Source: JBQTGK01 sp052400665 (GTDB taxonomy: Bacteria; Bacteroidota; Bacteroidia; Bacteroidales; Marinifilaceae). Taken from it: a stretch of 64,000 nucleotides of DNA. The position numbers were made by a program, and so were the translations under genes. This document shows, piece after piece, positions 17,617 to 26,143 of this stretch (its first letter is position 1; each line of letters opens with the position of its first letter). The notes under the pieces were generated by a model. That model saw only the letters and a list, made by a program, of their open reading frames with translations. It made no database searches and had not been told where the DNA came from. The stretch lies in the NCBI GenBank assembly GCA_052400665.1, contig JBQTGK010000004.1; one strand, given 5' to 3'.

Positions 17617-17646
17617 CGGTCTTATTTGTTTAAACTTTGAATGTGG

Positions 17647-17654
17647 CAAATTTA
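17647..17654 (-). promoter_or_regulatory. Putative -7 promoter element that decides the start of the DEAD-like gene
   Basis: TAAATTTG followed by C on the minus strand is a perfect TAnnTTTG box. A transcript from it begins near 17640, downstream of the longer ORF's first ATG, supporting translation from 17616. Confidence 0.55.
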
Positions 17655-17689
17655 AAAATAATTGTGGCAATAAACTAAACATGAATTAA

Positions 17690-17720
17690 ATAGAAAACGA
17701 ACACTCGTAAAAGTGTTCGT
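17690..17720 (-). terminator. Terminator after the VWA gene
   Basis: ACGAACACT and AGTGTTCGT form a perfect 9-bp stem; on the minus strand it is followed by TTTTCTATTT. Confidence 0.8.
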
Positions 17721-17730
17721 TCTGTTTGTA

Positions 17731-19599
17731 TTATAAGTGTTTAGCTAGTTTCATTAGTCGTATAAATTCACTCCGGTATCCTTCTTTATCTTTTCCTTTC
17801 GATTCTTGTGCCAGGTTAATCAGCATATCGTAAGAGCAGTTTCCTTTAAATTTAGATTCTCTAAGTAATAGACCAAAACCTGCAACTGCTGCAGAAAACT
17901 TGTAGTTGTTCGACAATTCATTTTTAGTTATTAATTGATTCCAAATTACTTCTTCTAAAAGTGTACTTTTGTTGCCATCAGGTTTCTTGTAACGAAATTT
18001 TACACTAGCAATTTCATCCTTAGTATTGGCTTTCGTATTTAAATGGGTATTCTGATATTTTAATTCCTGATTTTGTTTACTACTGTCTTTGTTCAGTTTT
18101 ACTTCATAAATTGCCGTTACACTATGGCCCGATCCCAATTCTCCGGCATCTTTTTTATCATCGGTAAAATCTTCGTTTGCCAACATCCTGTTTTCATATC
18201 CAATTAAACGGTACTCGGCAACTATTGCTGGATTGAATTCGATTTGAATTTTCACATCTTTGGCTATGGTAAACAAAGTACCGCCAAATTCATTAACAAG
18301 AACTTTTTTCGCTTCCAGAATGTTGTCAATGTAAGCATAGTTTCCATTTCCTTTGTCAGCAATAATTTCCATTTTATCGTCTTTGTAATTTCCCATTCCA
18401 AATCCAAGTACCGATATAAAAGTACCGTGCTCGCGTTCCTTTTCAATAATCCTTTCTAATTCGGCATTGCTCGATTGTCCTACATTAAAGTCGCCATCGG
18501 TGGCCATGATAATTCGATTGTTTCCGCCATCAATAAAATTTTCTCTTGCTACTTTATAGGCCAGTTTTAATCCTGACGTCCCAGCTGTAGATCCGCCGGC
18601 ATTTAATCTGTTTAAAGCTTCTAAAATGTCCTTTTTTTTAGTTCCTGATGTAGATGGAAGTACCAATCCAGAGTTGCCTGCATAAACTACTATGGCGACT
18701 TTATCATCTGCACGCAATTGATTTACCAATAATTTAAAAGCTTTTTTTAGTAAAGGCAATTTGTTCGAGGCGTCCATCGATCCGGATACATCCAAAAGAA
18801 AAACCAGGTTCGAAGCAGGTAAATTTTCATTTAAAACCTTTTTCCCTTGAAGCCCAATGTGGAGCAATAGGTTTTCCGAATTCCAGGGACATTCGGCCAC
18901 CTCATGATTGATAGAAAATGGATGATCACCATCCGGCTGTTTGTAATCGTAATTAAAGTAGTTGATCATTTCTTCAATTCGAACAGCATCAATTGGAGGT
19001 TTTTTTCCATCGCTTAAAAAACGACGAACATTACTGTAGGATGCAGCATCTACATCAATAGAGAAAGTTGACAATGGACTTTTAACAGCACTTTTATAAC
19101 CATTTTCACGGATAGTGGAATATCCTTCTGTGTTAAAACTTTCATTTATTGGATAAGAGATACATTCATTAAATTCCATTTCCATGTCGCAATCTTGTAT
19201 TGCATAAACGCCAGCTGCTTGTCCTTGAAGATGAGAGGCTACAGATTTATTCTTTTTTACTCTTTTATGCTTTCTTCCGTATCCAACGACTACAACTTCA
19301 TCCATGCCAATTTGATCTGATTTTAGAATTACATTAATAGTGGATTGATTTTTGACTTTTATTTTTTGTGGAAGCATACCAATGTAAGAGTAAACCAATT
19401 CGTCTCCTTTATTGGTTGCTATACTGTATTGCCCATTGTAATCTGTAACAACTCCGTTCGTTGTTCCTTTAACAACAATACTTACACCGGGTATTGGCAT
19501 TTTACTTTCATCATAAACAGTTCCGGAGATGATGTTTGCGAATAAATTATACCCAATAAGTATGCCTGCAATGCTTAAAAGTAATGCTTTTGTTTTCAT
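17731..19599 (-). CDS. VWA (YfbK-like) protein with SusC-like N-terminal module
   Basis: The 622-residue exported protein starts with a signal peptide (residues 1-21). Residues 24-95 are a CarboxypepD_reg-like beta-sandwich (ISGTVYD...PIPGVSIVVKG), directly followed by DEVVVVGYG at 100-108, identical to the TonB-box region of SusC receptors, and LQGQAAGVYA at 124-133, which resembles the receptor plug. No beta-barrel follows. Instead there is the YfbK-type region STFSIDVDAASYSNVRRFL (177-195), a VWA domain with MIDAS DVSGSMD (270-276), and a DUF3520-like C-terminus. VWA domains bind partner proteins through a metal. It is divergent from an ECF sigma/anti-sigma pair whose second protein has the same modules. 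Partners are unknown. Confidence 0.88.
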   Translation of the reverse strand: MKTKALLLSIAGILIGYNLFANIISGTVYDESKMPIPGVSIVVKGTTNGVVTDYNGQYSIATNKGDELVYSYIGMLPQKIKVKNQSTINVILKSDQIGMDEVVVVGYGRKHKRVKKNKSVASHLQGQAAGVYAIQDCDMEMEFNECISYPINESFNTEGYSTIRENGYKSAVKSPLSTFSIDVDAASYSNVRRFLSDGKKPPIDAVRIEEMINYFNYDYKQPDGDHPFSINHEVAECPWNSENLLLHIGLQGKKVLNENLPASNLVFLLDVSGSMDASNKLPLLKKAFKLLVNQLRADDKVAIVVYAGNSGLVLPSTSGTKKKDILEALNRLNAGGSTAGTSGLKLAYKVARENFIDGGNNRIIMATDGDFNVGQSSNAELERIIEKEREHGTFISVLGFGMGNYKDDKMEIIADKGNGNYAYIDNILEAKKVLVNEFGGTLFTIAKDVKIQIEFNPAIVAEYRLIGYENRMLANEDFTDDKKDAGELGSGHSVTAIYEVKLNKDSSKQNQELKYQNTHLNTKANTKDEIASVKFRYKKPDGNKSTLLEEVIWNQLITKNELSNNYKFSAAVAGFGLLLRESKFKGNCSYDMLINLAQESKGKDKEGYRSEFIRLMKLAKHL

Positions 19600-19746
19600 G
19601 ATATATCTGTTTTAGTTCTTATTAATTTGTTTGTATTTACCTGTAGGATGCAAGGACAAAACAAATTCCATAAAAAATTTTCATCTTTTTTTCTTTTTTG
19701 TTAACTAGCAGATGTAAAGTCTTTGTTTATCAAGCGAATCTTCTAA

Positions 19747-20337
19747 ATGTTCCGATCAAAAAAAAATCTAAAAAATAAGGATGATCAACAGTTGCTGTTG
19801 AATTATTTGGCAGATGCTGATCTGGATGTTCTGGGAGAACTTTTTGGACGTTATATGCATTTGGTATATGGTGTAGCATTGAAATATTTAAAAAATAGAG
19901 AAGAAGCAAAAGATGCTGTTACGCAGATTTTTGAACGTTTGATAATTGAAATCCCTAAATTTGAGATACTGAACTTTAAGTCATGGTTGTTTGTGGTAAC
20001 TAAGAATTTCTGTTTAATGGAAATTCGAAAAGAAAAGGCAAATAAAAATAGATTTGAAAAATTTTCTGTAGAGCAAAATATGGAATCTGCCGATTTGTTG
20101 CATCCTATAGATGAGGATCAGGATTATTTATTACAAGAAAATTTAAAACATTGTATTCAGCGATTAAAACAGGAGCAAAAGGATTGCGTTCAGCTATTCT
20201 ATTATCAGGAAAAAGGATATAAAGAAATAGCTGAAGAATTAGAAATAGCAGAGAAAAAAGTAAAAAGCTACATTCAAAATGGAAAGCGTAACCTGAAAAT
20301 TTGTTTGGAGCAATTACAAAAAGAATATGAAGTTTAA
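19747..20337 (+). CDS. ECF-subfamily RNA polymerase sigma factor
   Basis: The 196-residue protein has sigma region 2 (LGELFGRYMHLVYGVALKYLKNREEAKDAVTQIFERL, residues about 28-64, and FKSWLFVVTKNFCLMEIRKEK) and region 4 (LKQEQKDCVQLFYYQEKGYKEIAEEL... VKSYIQNGKRNLK). It is an ECF sigma factor that redirects RNA polymerase, with the next gene as its probable anti-sigma. Its stop codon overlaps that gene by 11 bases, so translation is coupled. The 147-bp divergent gap to the VWA gene holds no exact housekeeping -7 box, so autoregulation by this sigma factor is plausible. Confidence 0.94.
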   Translation: MFRSKKNLKNKDDQQLLLNYLADADLDVLGELFGRYMHLVYGVALKYLKNREEAKDAVTQIFERLIIEIPKFEILNFKSWLFVVTKNFCLMEIRKEKANKNRFEKFSVEQNMESADLLHPIDEDQDYLLQENLKHCIQRLKQEQKDCVQLFYYQEKGYKEIAEELEIAEKKVKSYIQNGKRNLKICLEQLQKEYEV

Positions 20338-21664
20338 AGACCGATTGACATATCGTAACTTTTTAGACTACTTTGGCAATAAGTTGGGGAATAAGGAAAA
20401 GCATGCCTTTGAAAAAAAAATCATGCAAGATTCTTTTGAGAGTGAAGCTTATGATGGCTTATCGAAATTGGATGTTGCGGACTTTGAAAACGATATGGCT
20501 GAATTGGATAAGCTTCTTCAAAAGCGAACCAAAGAAAAGAAGCCAAGAATGCTAGTTTGGCTTCCTTATGCAGCTAGTCTTATAATAGTGCTTGGATTGG
20601 GCTCTATGCTTTATTATTTGAACCAATATTCCATGCAAGATGAATTAATTGGTGCTCAAATGGAAGAATTGGCGCCGAAAGTTGAAAAAACAATTCCTGA
20701 ACCAGAAATAACAAAGCAAGATTCGGAATCTATTGATATAATGGATCGGCTTGTTGAAGATTTGGAAATTGAAATTTCGGATGCCGATGAGAATAAGGAA
20801 GAAGAATTGATGGTGGTGAGTGAGAATGAAGAGGTGGAAGATGAAATTAGTCCTTTAGTCAAAAGTAAACAACTTGAGCTTATTGCCCCTGTTGAACAGG
20901 TAGTTGTTGCAAGTAAAGTTTCTGATAAAAATGATGATCTGTCTGCAGAAAATGCAAAGAGAGCATTGGAGGGACAAGTTGCAGGTGTGCTAGTTCAGGA
21001 GGCTGGAAAATTTAAATCTGCAGAAAAAGCTATTCCCAAAAGTGTAGTACAAGATAGAAATGTAATATATGGGAAAGTGGTTGATGAGAACGAGATTCCA
21101 ATTCCTGGGGTAAGCATAGTGGTGAAAGGAACAGCGAAGGGGGGTGTTACCGATTTAGATGGGCAATTTAAATTAAGTGCATTAGATACGAATCGAGATT
21201 ATAAATTGGTGGCTTCTTTTATTGGTTTCGAGTCGAAAGAAGTTAACGCACAAGCTGATTCTTCTTTGTTGGTTATTCTTGAAACCAGTCAGCAAAGCAT
21301 GGATGAGCTTGTGGTTGTTGGGAATGGCATTGGTGAAAGTAAAAATGAGCATCGTACTACTTCATGGGAAAAGGCAAAGCCAAATCAGTTTGCTTCTATT
21401 TCCAGATTCGAAGATTATCTTGTTAAAGAACTAGAAGCTACTAAATTTGAGCATTTAAAGGGTGTGTATAAAATAAAATTTACTTTTGTTGTGGAAGCTT
21501 ATGGAGTCTTAAATAACATTAAATTTAAAGGTAATCCAGATACTATTTTAAAGAAGGAAATTGAACGTTTGCTTTTAGAGTCGGGCAATTGGTATCCAGC
21601 TGAATCGGGAGGCAAAGCGGTATCTTCAAAAGTGAGAATTAGTCTGAAATTAAATTTAGATTAA
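20327..21664 (+). CDS. Membrane anti-sigma-like protein with CarboxypepD_reg, TonB-box-like and TonB-C-like parts
   Basis: This 445-residue protein overlaps the sigma gene by 11 bases. Residues 1-70 look like a Bacteroidota cytoplasmic anti-sigma region (FLDYFGNKLGNKEKHAFEKKI). One transmembrane helix spans about 76-98. The external part has an acidic linker, a plug-like ALEGQVAGVLV (213-223), a CarboxypepD_reg-like domain (247-320, PIPGVSIVVKGT), MDELVVVGNG (325-334), and a C-terminal region (360-445) resembling TonB C-terminal domains (YKIKFTFVVEAYGVLNNIKF). Anti-sigma function is inferred from gene order and the N-terminus. Both large proteins of this locus carry the same receptor-derived modules. 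The last bases overlap the convergent transporter gene in TTAA. Confidence 0.78.
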   Translation: MKFKDRLTYRNFLDYFGNKLGNKEKHAFEKKIMQDSFESEAYDGLSKLDVADFENDMAELDKLLQKRTKEKKPRMLVWLPYAASLIIVLGLGSMLYYLNQYSMQDELIGAQMEELAPKVEKTIPEPEITKQDSESIDIMDRLVEDLEIEISDADENKEEELMVVSENEEVEDEISPLVKSKQLELIAPVEQVVVASKVSDKNDDLSAENAKRALEGQVAGVLVQEAGKFKSAEKAIPKSVVQDRNVIYGKVVDENEIPIPGVSIVVKGTAKGGVTDLDGQFKLSALDTNRDYKLVASFIGFESKEVNAQADSSLLVILETSQQSMDELVVVGNGIGESKNEHRTTSWEKAKPNQFASISRFEDYLVKELEATKFEHLKGVYKIKFTFVVEAYGVLNNIKFKGNPDTILKKEIERLLLESGNWYPAESGGKAVSSKVRISLKLNLD

Positions 21665-22551
21665 GCCTTTTTAGTTTTCTTTTTTCGATTAATCAGATAA
21701 ACACCCAAAAGAATTAATACCATACAGGTAATGTGCAGAATATTTATTTTTTCCCCATCGAGTACACCCCAAAAAATTGCAAATACTGGAATAATATAGG
21801 TCACAGATGAGGCATAAACCGCCGAAGAATGACGAATTAAACTATTCATAAGCAGCATTGCCAGTGCAGTTCCTATTATTCCTAAGGTAGAAAGTGCCAG
21901 AAAATGAATGGGCCAGTTTACTGATAGTAAAACAGGTTCGAAATTGGTTGTAGCCAGATAAATTAATGCTGCTGGTCCTGTAAAAAAGAAAGCCAGCGAA
22001 GTAATTTGAACTCCACTTAAGTGCGATAAACGAGCTTTTACCACATTAATATTTATTCCATAAAAAACAGTTGCCAGTACAATAAGTAAGGCGTAGCTAT
22101 TGATTTTTCCGAAGGATAGATCTTGGCCAGAAGTAATTAAGCCAATAGTGCCAAAAAACCCTAATAATAAACCAGTTACTTGTAGCCATTTCATTTTTGT
22201 TTTGTAGAAAATCATTCCAATTACCAAGGTAAATATAGGTGTCATGGAGTTTAGCATTCCTGCTAAAGCACTGTCGATTTGAGTTTGTGCTTTGGTAAAT
22301 AAAAATGCAGGAATAAAGCTTCCGATAAAACCTGCAATTAACAGACTTACGAGATCTTTTCGTTGTAGAAATTTTAAATTTTTTAAAGAATAGGGCAACA
22401 GAACTGCAGAGGCCGTTAGCATTCGAATGCCAGCAGCTTGTTCACTTGTAAAACTCTTTAAGCCAATTTTCATTAGAATAAAAGAACTGCCCCATACAAG
22501 GGCAAGAAGTAGTAAAATTGAGAATTGAAACCAGGGTTTTTTCCAGTGCAT
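21661..22551 (-). CDS. DMT-family (EamA) transporter
   Basis: The 296-residue membrane protein has ten hydrophobic helices arranged as two EamA repeats, the first with LALVWGSSFILMKIGLKSFTSEQAAGIRML and the second beginning near residue 150. The family exports or imports small metabolites such as amino acids, nucleosides or cations; the substrate is not predictable. The C-terminus is basic (INRKKKTKKA). Its stop codon overlaps the convergent anti-sigma gene's stop within TTAA, leaving no room for a separate terminator. Confidence 0.9.
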   Translation of the reverse strand: MHWKKPWFQFSILLLLALVWGSSFILMKIGLKSFTSEQAAGIRMLTASAVLLPYSLKNLKFLQRKDLVSLLIAGFIGSFIPAFLFTKAQTQIDSALAGMLNSMTPIFTLVIGMIFYKTKMKWLQVTGLLLGFFGTIGLITSGQDLSFGKINSYALLIVLATVFYGININVVKARLSHLSGVQITSLAFFFTGPAALIYLATTNFEPVLLSVNWPIHFLALSTLGIIGTALAMLLMNSLIRHSSAVYASSVTYIIPVFAIFWGVLDGEKINILHITCMVLILLGVYLINRKKKTKKA

Positions 22552-22639
22552 AGTGTGATTTATTAAGGTCGTGAAAATACAGGAAATAAACTTGGGAACA
22601 AAGCAGAATTAGTAACCGGCTTTTTGAACTTAAAAGGTT

Positions 22640-22670
22640 CAAAGCCCACCATTTCAAATGGTGAGCTTTG
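22640..22670 (-). terminator. Hairpin after the PatB-like gene
   Basis: CAAAGC-CACCATTT pairs with AAATGGTG-GCTTTG with two single-base bulges. It lies 50 bases past the aminotransferase stop; there is only a short T-run after it on the minus strand. Confidence 0.6.
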
Positions 22671-22720
22671 AGAACAAATCAAATGGTTTTGTTTAAATTG
22701 TTGTTGTGTTGTTTTTAAGA

Positions 22721-23899
22721 CTATTTTTTTAGCGAGTTAACAGCTGTTTTAATTTTGTTCAATCCTTTTTCTAAAACAGATATCGGACATCCAATGTTTA
22801 ACCTCATGAAACCCTCGCCTTCTTTACCAAAAGTTTTTCCGTTGTTTAAGGCAACTTCAGCGGTATCAATAAATAACTGATTTAATTTATCCGATGATAA
22901 TCCTAATTCTCTGCAATCTAACCATAGCAGATAGGTAGCTTCGGGTTCAATCAATTTAATGTTTGGAATATTTTTGCTTAGATATTCTCGCACAAAATTT
23001 ACATTATTCTGTAGATAATCTATTAATTGTTCGAGCCATTCTTCTCCATGTTCATAACCTGCCTGCATGGCAATATGTCCAAAAATATTTCCAGAACCCA
23101 GGTGCATTGCTGATAAAAGTTTGTCATAGTTTTTTTTCAGTTCTACATTAGGAATAATAATTACCGAACTTGCCAGACCTGCAACATTAAAGGTCTTAGA
23201 TGGTGCAATACAGGTAATTGTTCGCTGTGCTAAATCTTCCGATAAAGATGCTAAAGGAATGTGCTTATAGGCTTTGTAAATTAAATCCTGATGAATTTCA
23301 TCAGAGATCACCAGAAAATTATATTTTTTTGCAATTTCGCCAAGACGAAGTAGTTCTTTTTCTTTCCAAACTTTTCCTATGGGATTATGTGGATTACTAA
23401 TTATGATAGCTTTTAATCCTTCTTTAGCAAGTTGTTCCAATTGCTCAAAATCCATTTCATAGCTATTTTTTGTTTTAATTAATGGATTGTGAACCAGAGT
23501 TCTTTCTGTATCATTAACAACATGAAAAAATGGATGATAAACAGGAGCTTGAACCGCAATTTTATCTCCTTTTTCGGTTAGGCTCATAAGAATTAGAGTG
23601 AGAGCGGTTACCACTCCCGGACTAGAAGTAATCCACTCTTCTTTTACTTCCCAATGGTGTCTTTTACTTAGCCATTTTTGGACACTTCTTATGCATTCTT
23701 CACTTCGGTATGAATAGCCGTAAATTTCGTGTTTTGCACGCTTTATTATAGCCTCGGAAATACATGTTGGAACTTTGAAATCAGTATCCGCAACCCATAA
23801 AGGAAGTAGATTCTCTTTTCCAAAGTACTGTGTTAGTTTATCGTATTTTATCGAATTGGTATTTTTACGTTCAATTATTTCGTCGAAATTGTGTTTCAT
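22721..23899 (-). CDS. patB: MalY/PatB-type aminotransferase (cystathionine beta-lyase-like)
   Basis: This 392-residue PLP fold-type I enzyme begins MKHNFDEIIERKNTNSIKYDKL and LLPLWVADTDFKVPT, characteristic of the MalY/PatB group. The PLP-binding parts are IISNPHNPIG near residue 164, ISDEIHQDL near 190 and the Schiff-base Lys in CIAPSKTFNVAGL near 233. MalY/PatB enzymes cleave C-S bonds in cystathionine and related thioethers, releasing pyruvate and ammonia. The enzyme is cytoplasmic and divergent from another PLP aminotransferase, which may indicate a joint sulfur-amino-acid role, though this is not proven. Confidence 0.9.
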   Translation of the reverse strand: MKHNFDEIIERKNTNSIKYDKLTQYFGKENLLPLWVADTDFKVPTCISEAIIKRAKHEIYGYSYRSEECIRSVQKWLSKRHHWEVKEEWITSSPGVVTALTLILMSLTEKGDKIAVQAPVYHPFFHVVNDTERTLVHNPLIKTKNSYEMDFEQLEQLAKEGLKAIIISNPHNPIGKVWKEKELLRLGEIAKKYNFLVISDEIHQDLIYKAYKHIPLASLSEDLAQRTITCIAPSKTFNVAGLASSVIIIPNVELKKNYDKLLSAMHLGSGNIFGHIAMQAGYEHGEEWLEQLIDYLQNNVNFVREYLSKNIPNIKLIEPEATYLLWLDCRELGLSSDKLNQLFIDTAEVALNNGKTFGKEGEGFMRLNIGCPISVLEKGLNKIKTAVNSLKK

Positions 23900-23936
23900 T
23901 TGTTTATATTTTGAGAAAGAGTGAATTTATAAAAAA

Positions 23937-23970
23937 TTTGTAGAGTCTTTATAGCAGAGGAATAAATTTG
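23937..23970 (+). promoter_or_regulatory. Putative promoter of the class I/II aminotransferase gene
   Basis: TTTG at 23937-23940 and TAAATTTG (followed by C) at 23963-23970, with a 22-base spacer that is slightly long. The ATG is 47 bases downstream of the -7 box. Confidence 0.55.
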
Positions 23971-24017
23971 CGATTATGAATTAAGCTAACTTAATTAGCA
24001 AAAACTTAAAAATAAAC

Positions 24018-25121
24018 ATGAAAATTAATAAAAGTGGTGCTAAATATTCAGCTATAGTTGGAATTGGCGAGCGAATTAGAAAAATAAGTAAGGAAACAAA
24101 TCAGGATTTTTTATTGCTAAACCGAGGCGTTAATTCTGTTTGTAATATTGATTTAAATTCGGTGGTTTCAGAAATGGATTTTAATACCAACGAAATGCAG
24201 GTTTATCCTCCGGCAATGGGTAGACCAGAACTTCGAGAAGCAATTAACAAACATTATTTTGCAGATAAATCTTTGCAAGAGAATATTGCAATTTGTGGAG
24301 GTGGAATGTCTGCTCTCGATTTGGTTTTTCAGACCATTAATGTAGAGAAAATTTGTTTGCCTGATTTTTATTGGGGATCTTATTTGCAAGTTATGAAAAT
24401 TCGTAATGTTGAATCACAGAACTATACAAGTTTAAGTGAACTGCAGAAAAATAGTACGAAGTATAAAAATTCGGCAGTTGTAATTTGTGATCCTAACAAT
24501 CCAATTGGCGATAAACAAACTGACGAGGAATTATTAAAGACAATTACAGTTCTTAATAATATTGGAGCAATTGTTATTATTGATTGTCCTTACCGAAGAA
24601 TTTTTTGCGGATCCGAAGATGAGTTTTTTCATAAAATATGCGATTTTAGAAATGTAATTATTGTTGAAAGTTTTAGTAAGTCGCTTGGCTTAAGTGGGCA
24701 AAGATTAGGGTTTATTCACAGTTGCGATCAGGAATTTATGGATGAATTAGGCATTCGTTTGATGTATGCAACGAATGGAATAAATGCATTTTCACAATTA
24801 TTGGTTGCTCAACTTTTAAGTTCTGAGAAAGGACAAAAAGTGATGAATGATTTTAAAAGTAAAACAGCTGAAGGTATCTGTAAGAATATCGAATACCTTA
24901 AAAATAGAGGTTTTTTGGCTGATGAATTTTATAAAAAATCTACACCGATTGGTATTTTTGTAATTGTAAATAAATCGGAAGAACAGTTATTTAATGCACA
25001 TATAGGTAGTGTTTCGTTGAGTTATTTTACACGTGATAAAAAGGAATATGCCTCAAAATATTCGAGGATATGCGTATCGGTTCCACATCAGGTTTTAGTC
25101 GATTATTTTAATCAATTGTAA
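24018..25121 (+). CDS. Class I/II PLP-dependent aminotransferase
   Basis: The 367-residue protein is a fold-type I aminotransferase. Visible motifs are YPPAMGRPELREAINKHYF near residue 63, the Asn of VVICDPNNPIGDKQ near 157, IIDCPYRRIF near 190 and the catalytic Lys in VESFSKSLGLSGQRLGF near 223. It does not match histidinol-phosphate or aspartate aminotransferases closely enough to name a substrate. It is divergent from the PatB-like gene over a 118-bp gap, suggesting shared control. The single-gene unit ends in a hairpin that overlaps the next gene. Confidence 0.85.
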   Translation: MKINKSGAKYSAIVGIGERIRKISKETNQDFLLLNRGVNSVCNIDLNSVVSEMDFNTNEMQVYPPAMGRPELREAINKHYFADKSLQENIAICGGGMSALDLVFQTINVEKICLPDFYWGSYLQVMKIRNVESQNYTSLSELQKNSTKYKNSAVVICDPNNPIGDKQTDEELLKTITVLNNIGAIVIIDCPYRRIFCGSEDEFFHKICDFRNVIIVESFSKSLGLSGQRLGFIHSCDQEFMDELGIRLMYATNGINAFSQLLVAQLLSSEKGQKVMNDFKSKTAEGICKNIEYLKNRGFLADEFYKKSTPIGIFVIVNKSEEQLFNAHIGSVSLSYFTRDKKEYASKYSRICVSVPHQVLVDYFNQL

Positions 25122-25127
25122 GAGTAT

Positions 25128-25158
25128 AAAGCATCATTTTAAAGTGATGCTTTTTTTG
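25128..25158 (+). terminator. Terminator built partly from the convergent gene's last codons
   Basis: AAAGCATCA and TGATGCTTT form a 9-bp perfect stem followed by T7. The right arm lies in the final codons, and the loop holds the stop, of the minus-strand lipoprotein gene. Confidence 0.8.
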
Positions 25159-25897
25159 GAAGATCTTTTCCCGATTCATCAATAATTTCAACCAAACCAG
25201 TACCATGTATACCTAGCTCCCAATAATGCCGGTTTATACATCCCGATAAGCAATCGCCCCAGCCGTAGCTGTAAATAAGATGAATATAATCAGCTTCGAA
25301 AAATAATATTTCAATATGCGATCCGTCGCCGATACAGTTCGATGATTCTGCATTTTTAATAAATGAGAATTTTTTAAGCTGATTTGCCAGGGCTAAGTGG
25401 TTGATTCCATCAAGAGAATTAACCGAATAGTATTCTTTGTAAATGGAATCTAATGTTAAATCAAATCGATCGATTATTTGGTCTAATTCCAGATGATCAG
25501 AGAAACCATACCGATTCCAGTTTTTTAGATATAAACTTGAGGTGTCTATCTCTATAGAAGAATGATACAATTGTTGATGACAAAGTGCGTGAATATCATA
25601 TTCTTTAATTGCCAATGCAGGAAACGACACAGAATCAATATAAACAATTTGTAAGGCGGCTAAAATTGGAGCGATGTGAGATTCTTTAAATTCAATATTC
25701 TGTATTTCCACCATTTCCTCATTGGTATAGTAATCCATACAAATAAGTTTGGCATCATCTAGTAAAATGTTAAAAATGGAATCCGAAATGTGTGAATCCT
25801 GAATTATTTGTGTAGGAAAATCCGCAGTTGTTTCACTGTCGCATGCATAAAAAAAGCATGTACCAACTATAAGAATAAGCAGGATGCGGTTTTTCAT
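25139..25897 (-). CDS. Lipoprotein of unknown function
   Basis: The 252-residue product has a lipoprotein signal (MKNRILLILIVGTCFFYAC, Cys 19). The mature part is acidic, with features such as SISDSIFNILLDDAKLICMDYY, SFIKNAESSNCIGDGSHIEI and the C-terminal YGWGDCLSGCINRHYWELGIHG. The cysteines there could make one or two disulfides, and the aromatic/Trp-rich tail hints at a compact fold. I do not recognise a family. No operon partner is present: it converges on an aminotransferase gene and is divergent from the lytic transglycosylase gene. Confidence 0.8.
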   Translation of the reverse strand: MKNRILLILIVGTCFFYACDSETTADFPTQIIQDSHISDSIFNILLDDAKLICMDYYTNEEMVEIQNIEFKESHIAPILAALQIVYIDSVSFPALAIKEYDIHALCHQQLYHSSIEIDTSSLYLKNWNRYGFSDHLELDQIIDRFDLTLDSIYKEYYSVNSLDGINHLALANQLKKFSFIKNAESSNCIGDGSHIEILFFEADYIHLIYSYGWGDCLSGCINRHYWELGIHGTGLVEIIDESGKDLPKKASL

Positions 25898-26113
25898 AGG
25901 TTAAAGTTAAAGACTGGTCAGGCTTAATATAATCATTTAACGAAGAACATTTGGTTTTGTTGCTTTATTTTATAACGAATTACTGCTAATTTTTATAAGG
26001 TTTTTAGAATTGTTTTTGAGTGTACAGAGATAATATTTATAAAATGATGAATTTTTATCTCGTAAAGAGATGTAAAAAGAAAACTTTTATTCCCAAAATA
26101 CAGTAGAATCATA

Positions 26114-26121
26114 TACTTTTG
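26114..26121 (+). promoter_or_regulatory. Putative -7 promoter element for the lytic transglycosylase gene
   Basis: TACTTTTG matches TAnnTTTG exactly and lies 23 bases before the GTG start at 26144. No -33 TTTG is visible at the usual distance. Confidence 0.55.
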
Positions 26122-26143
26122 AGAATCATAAAAAAATACAAGC

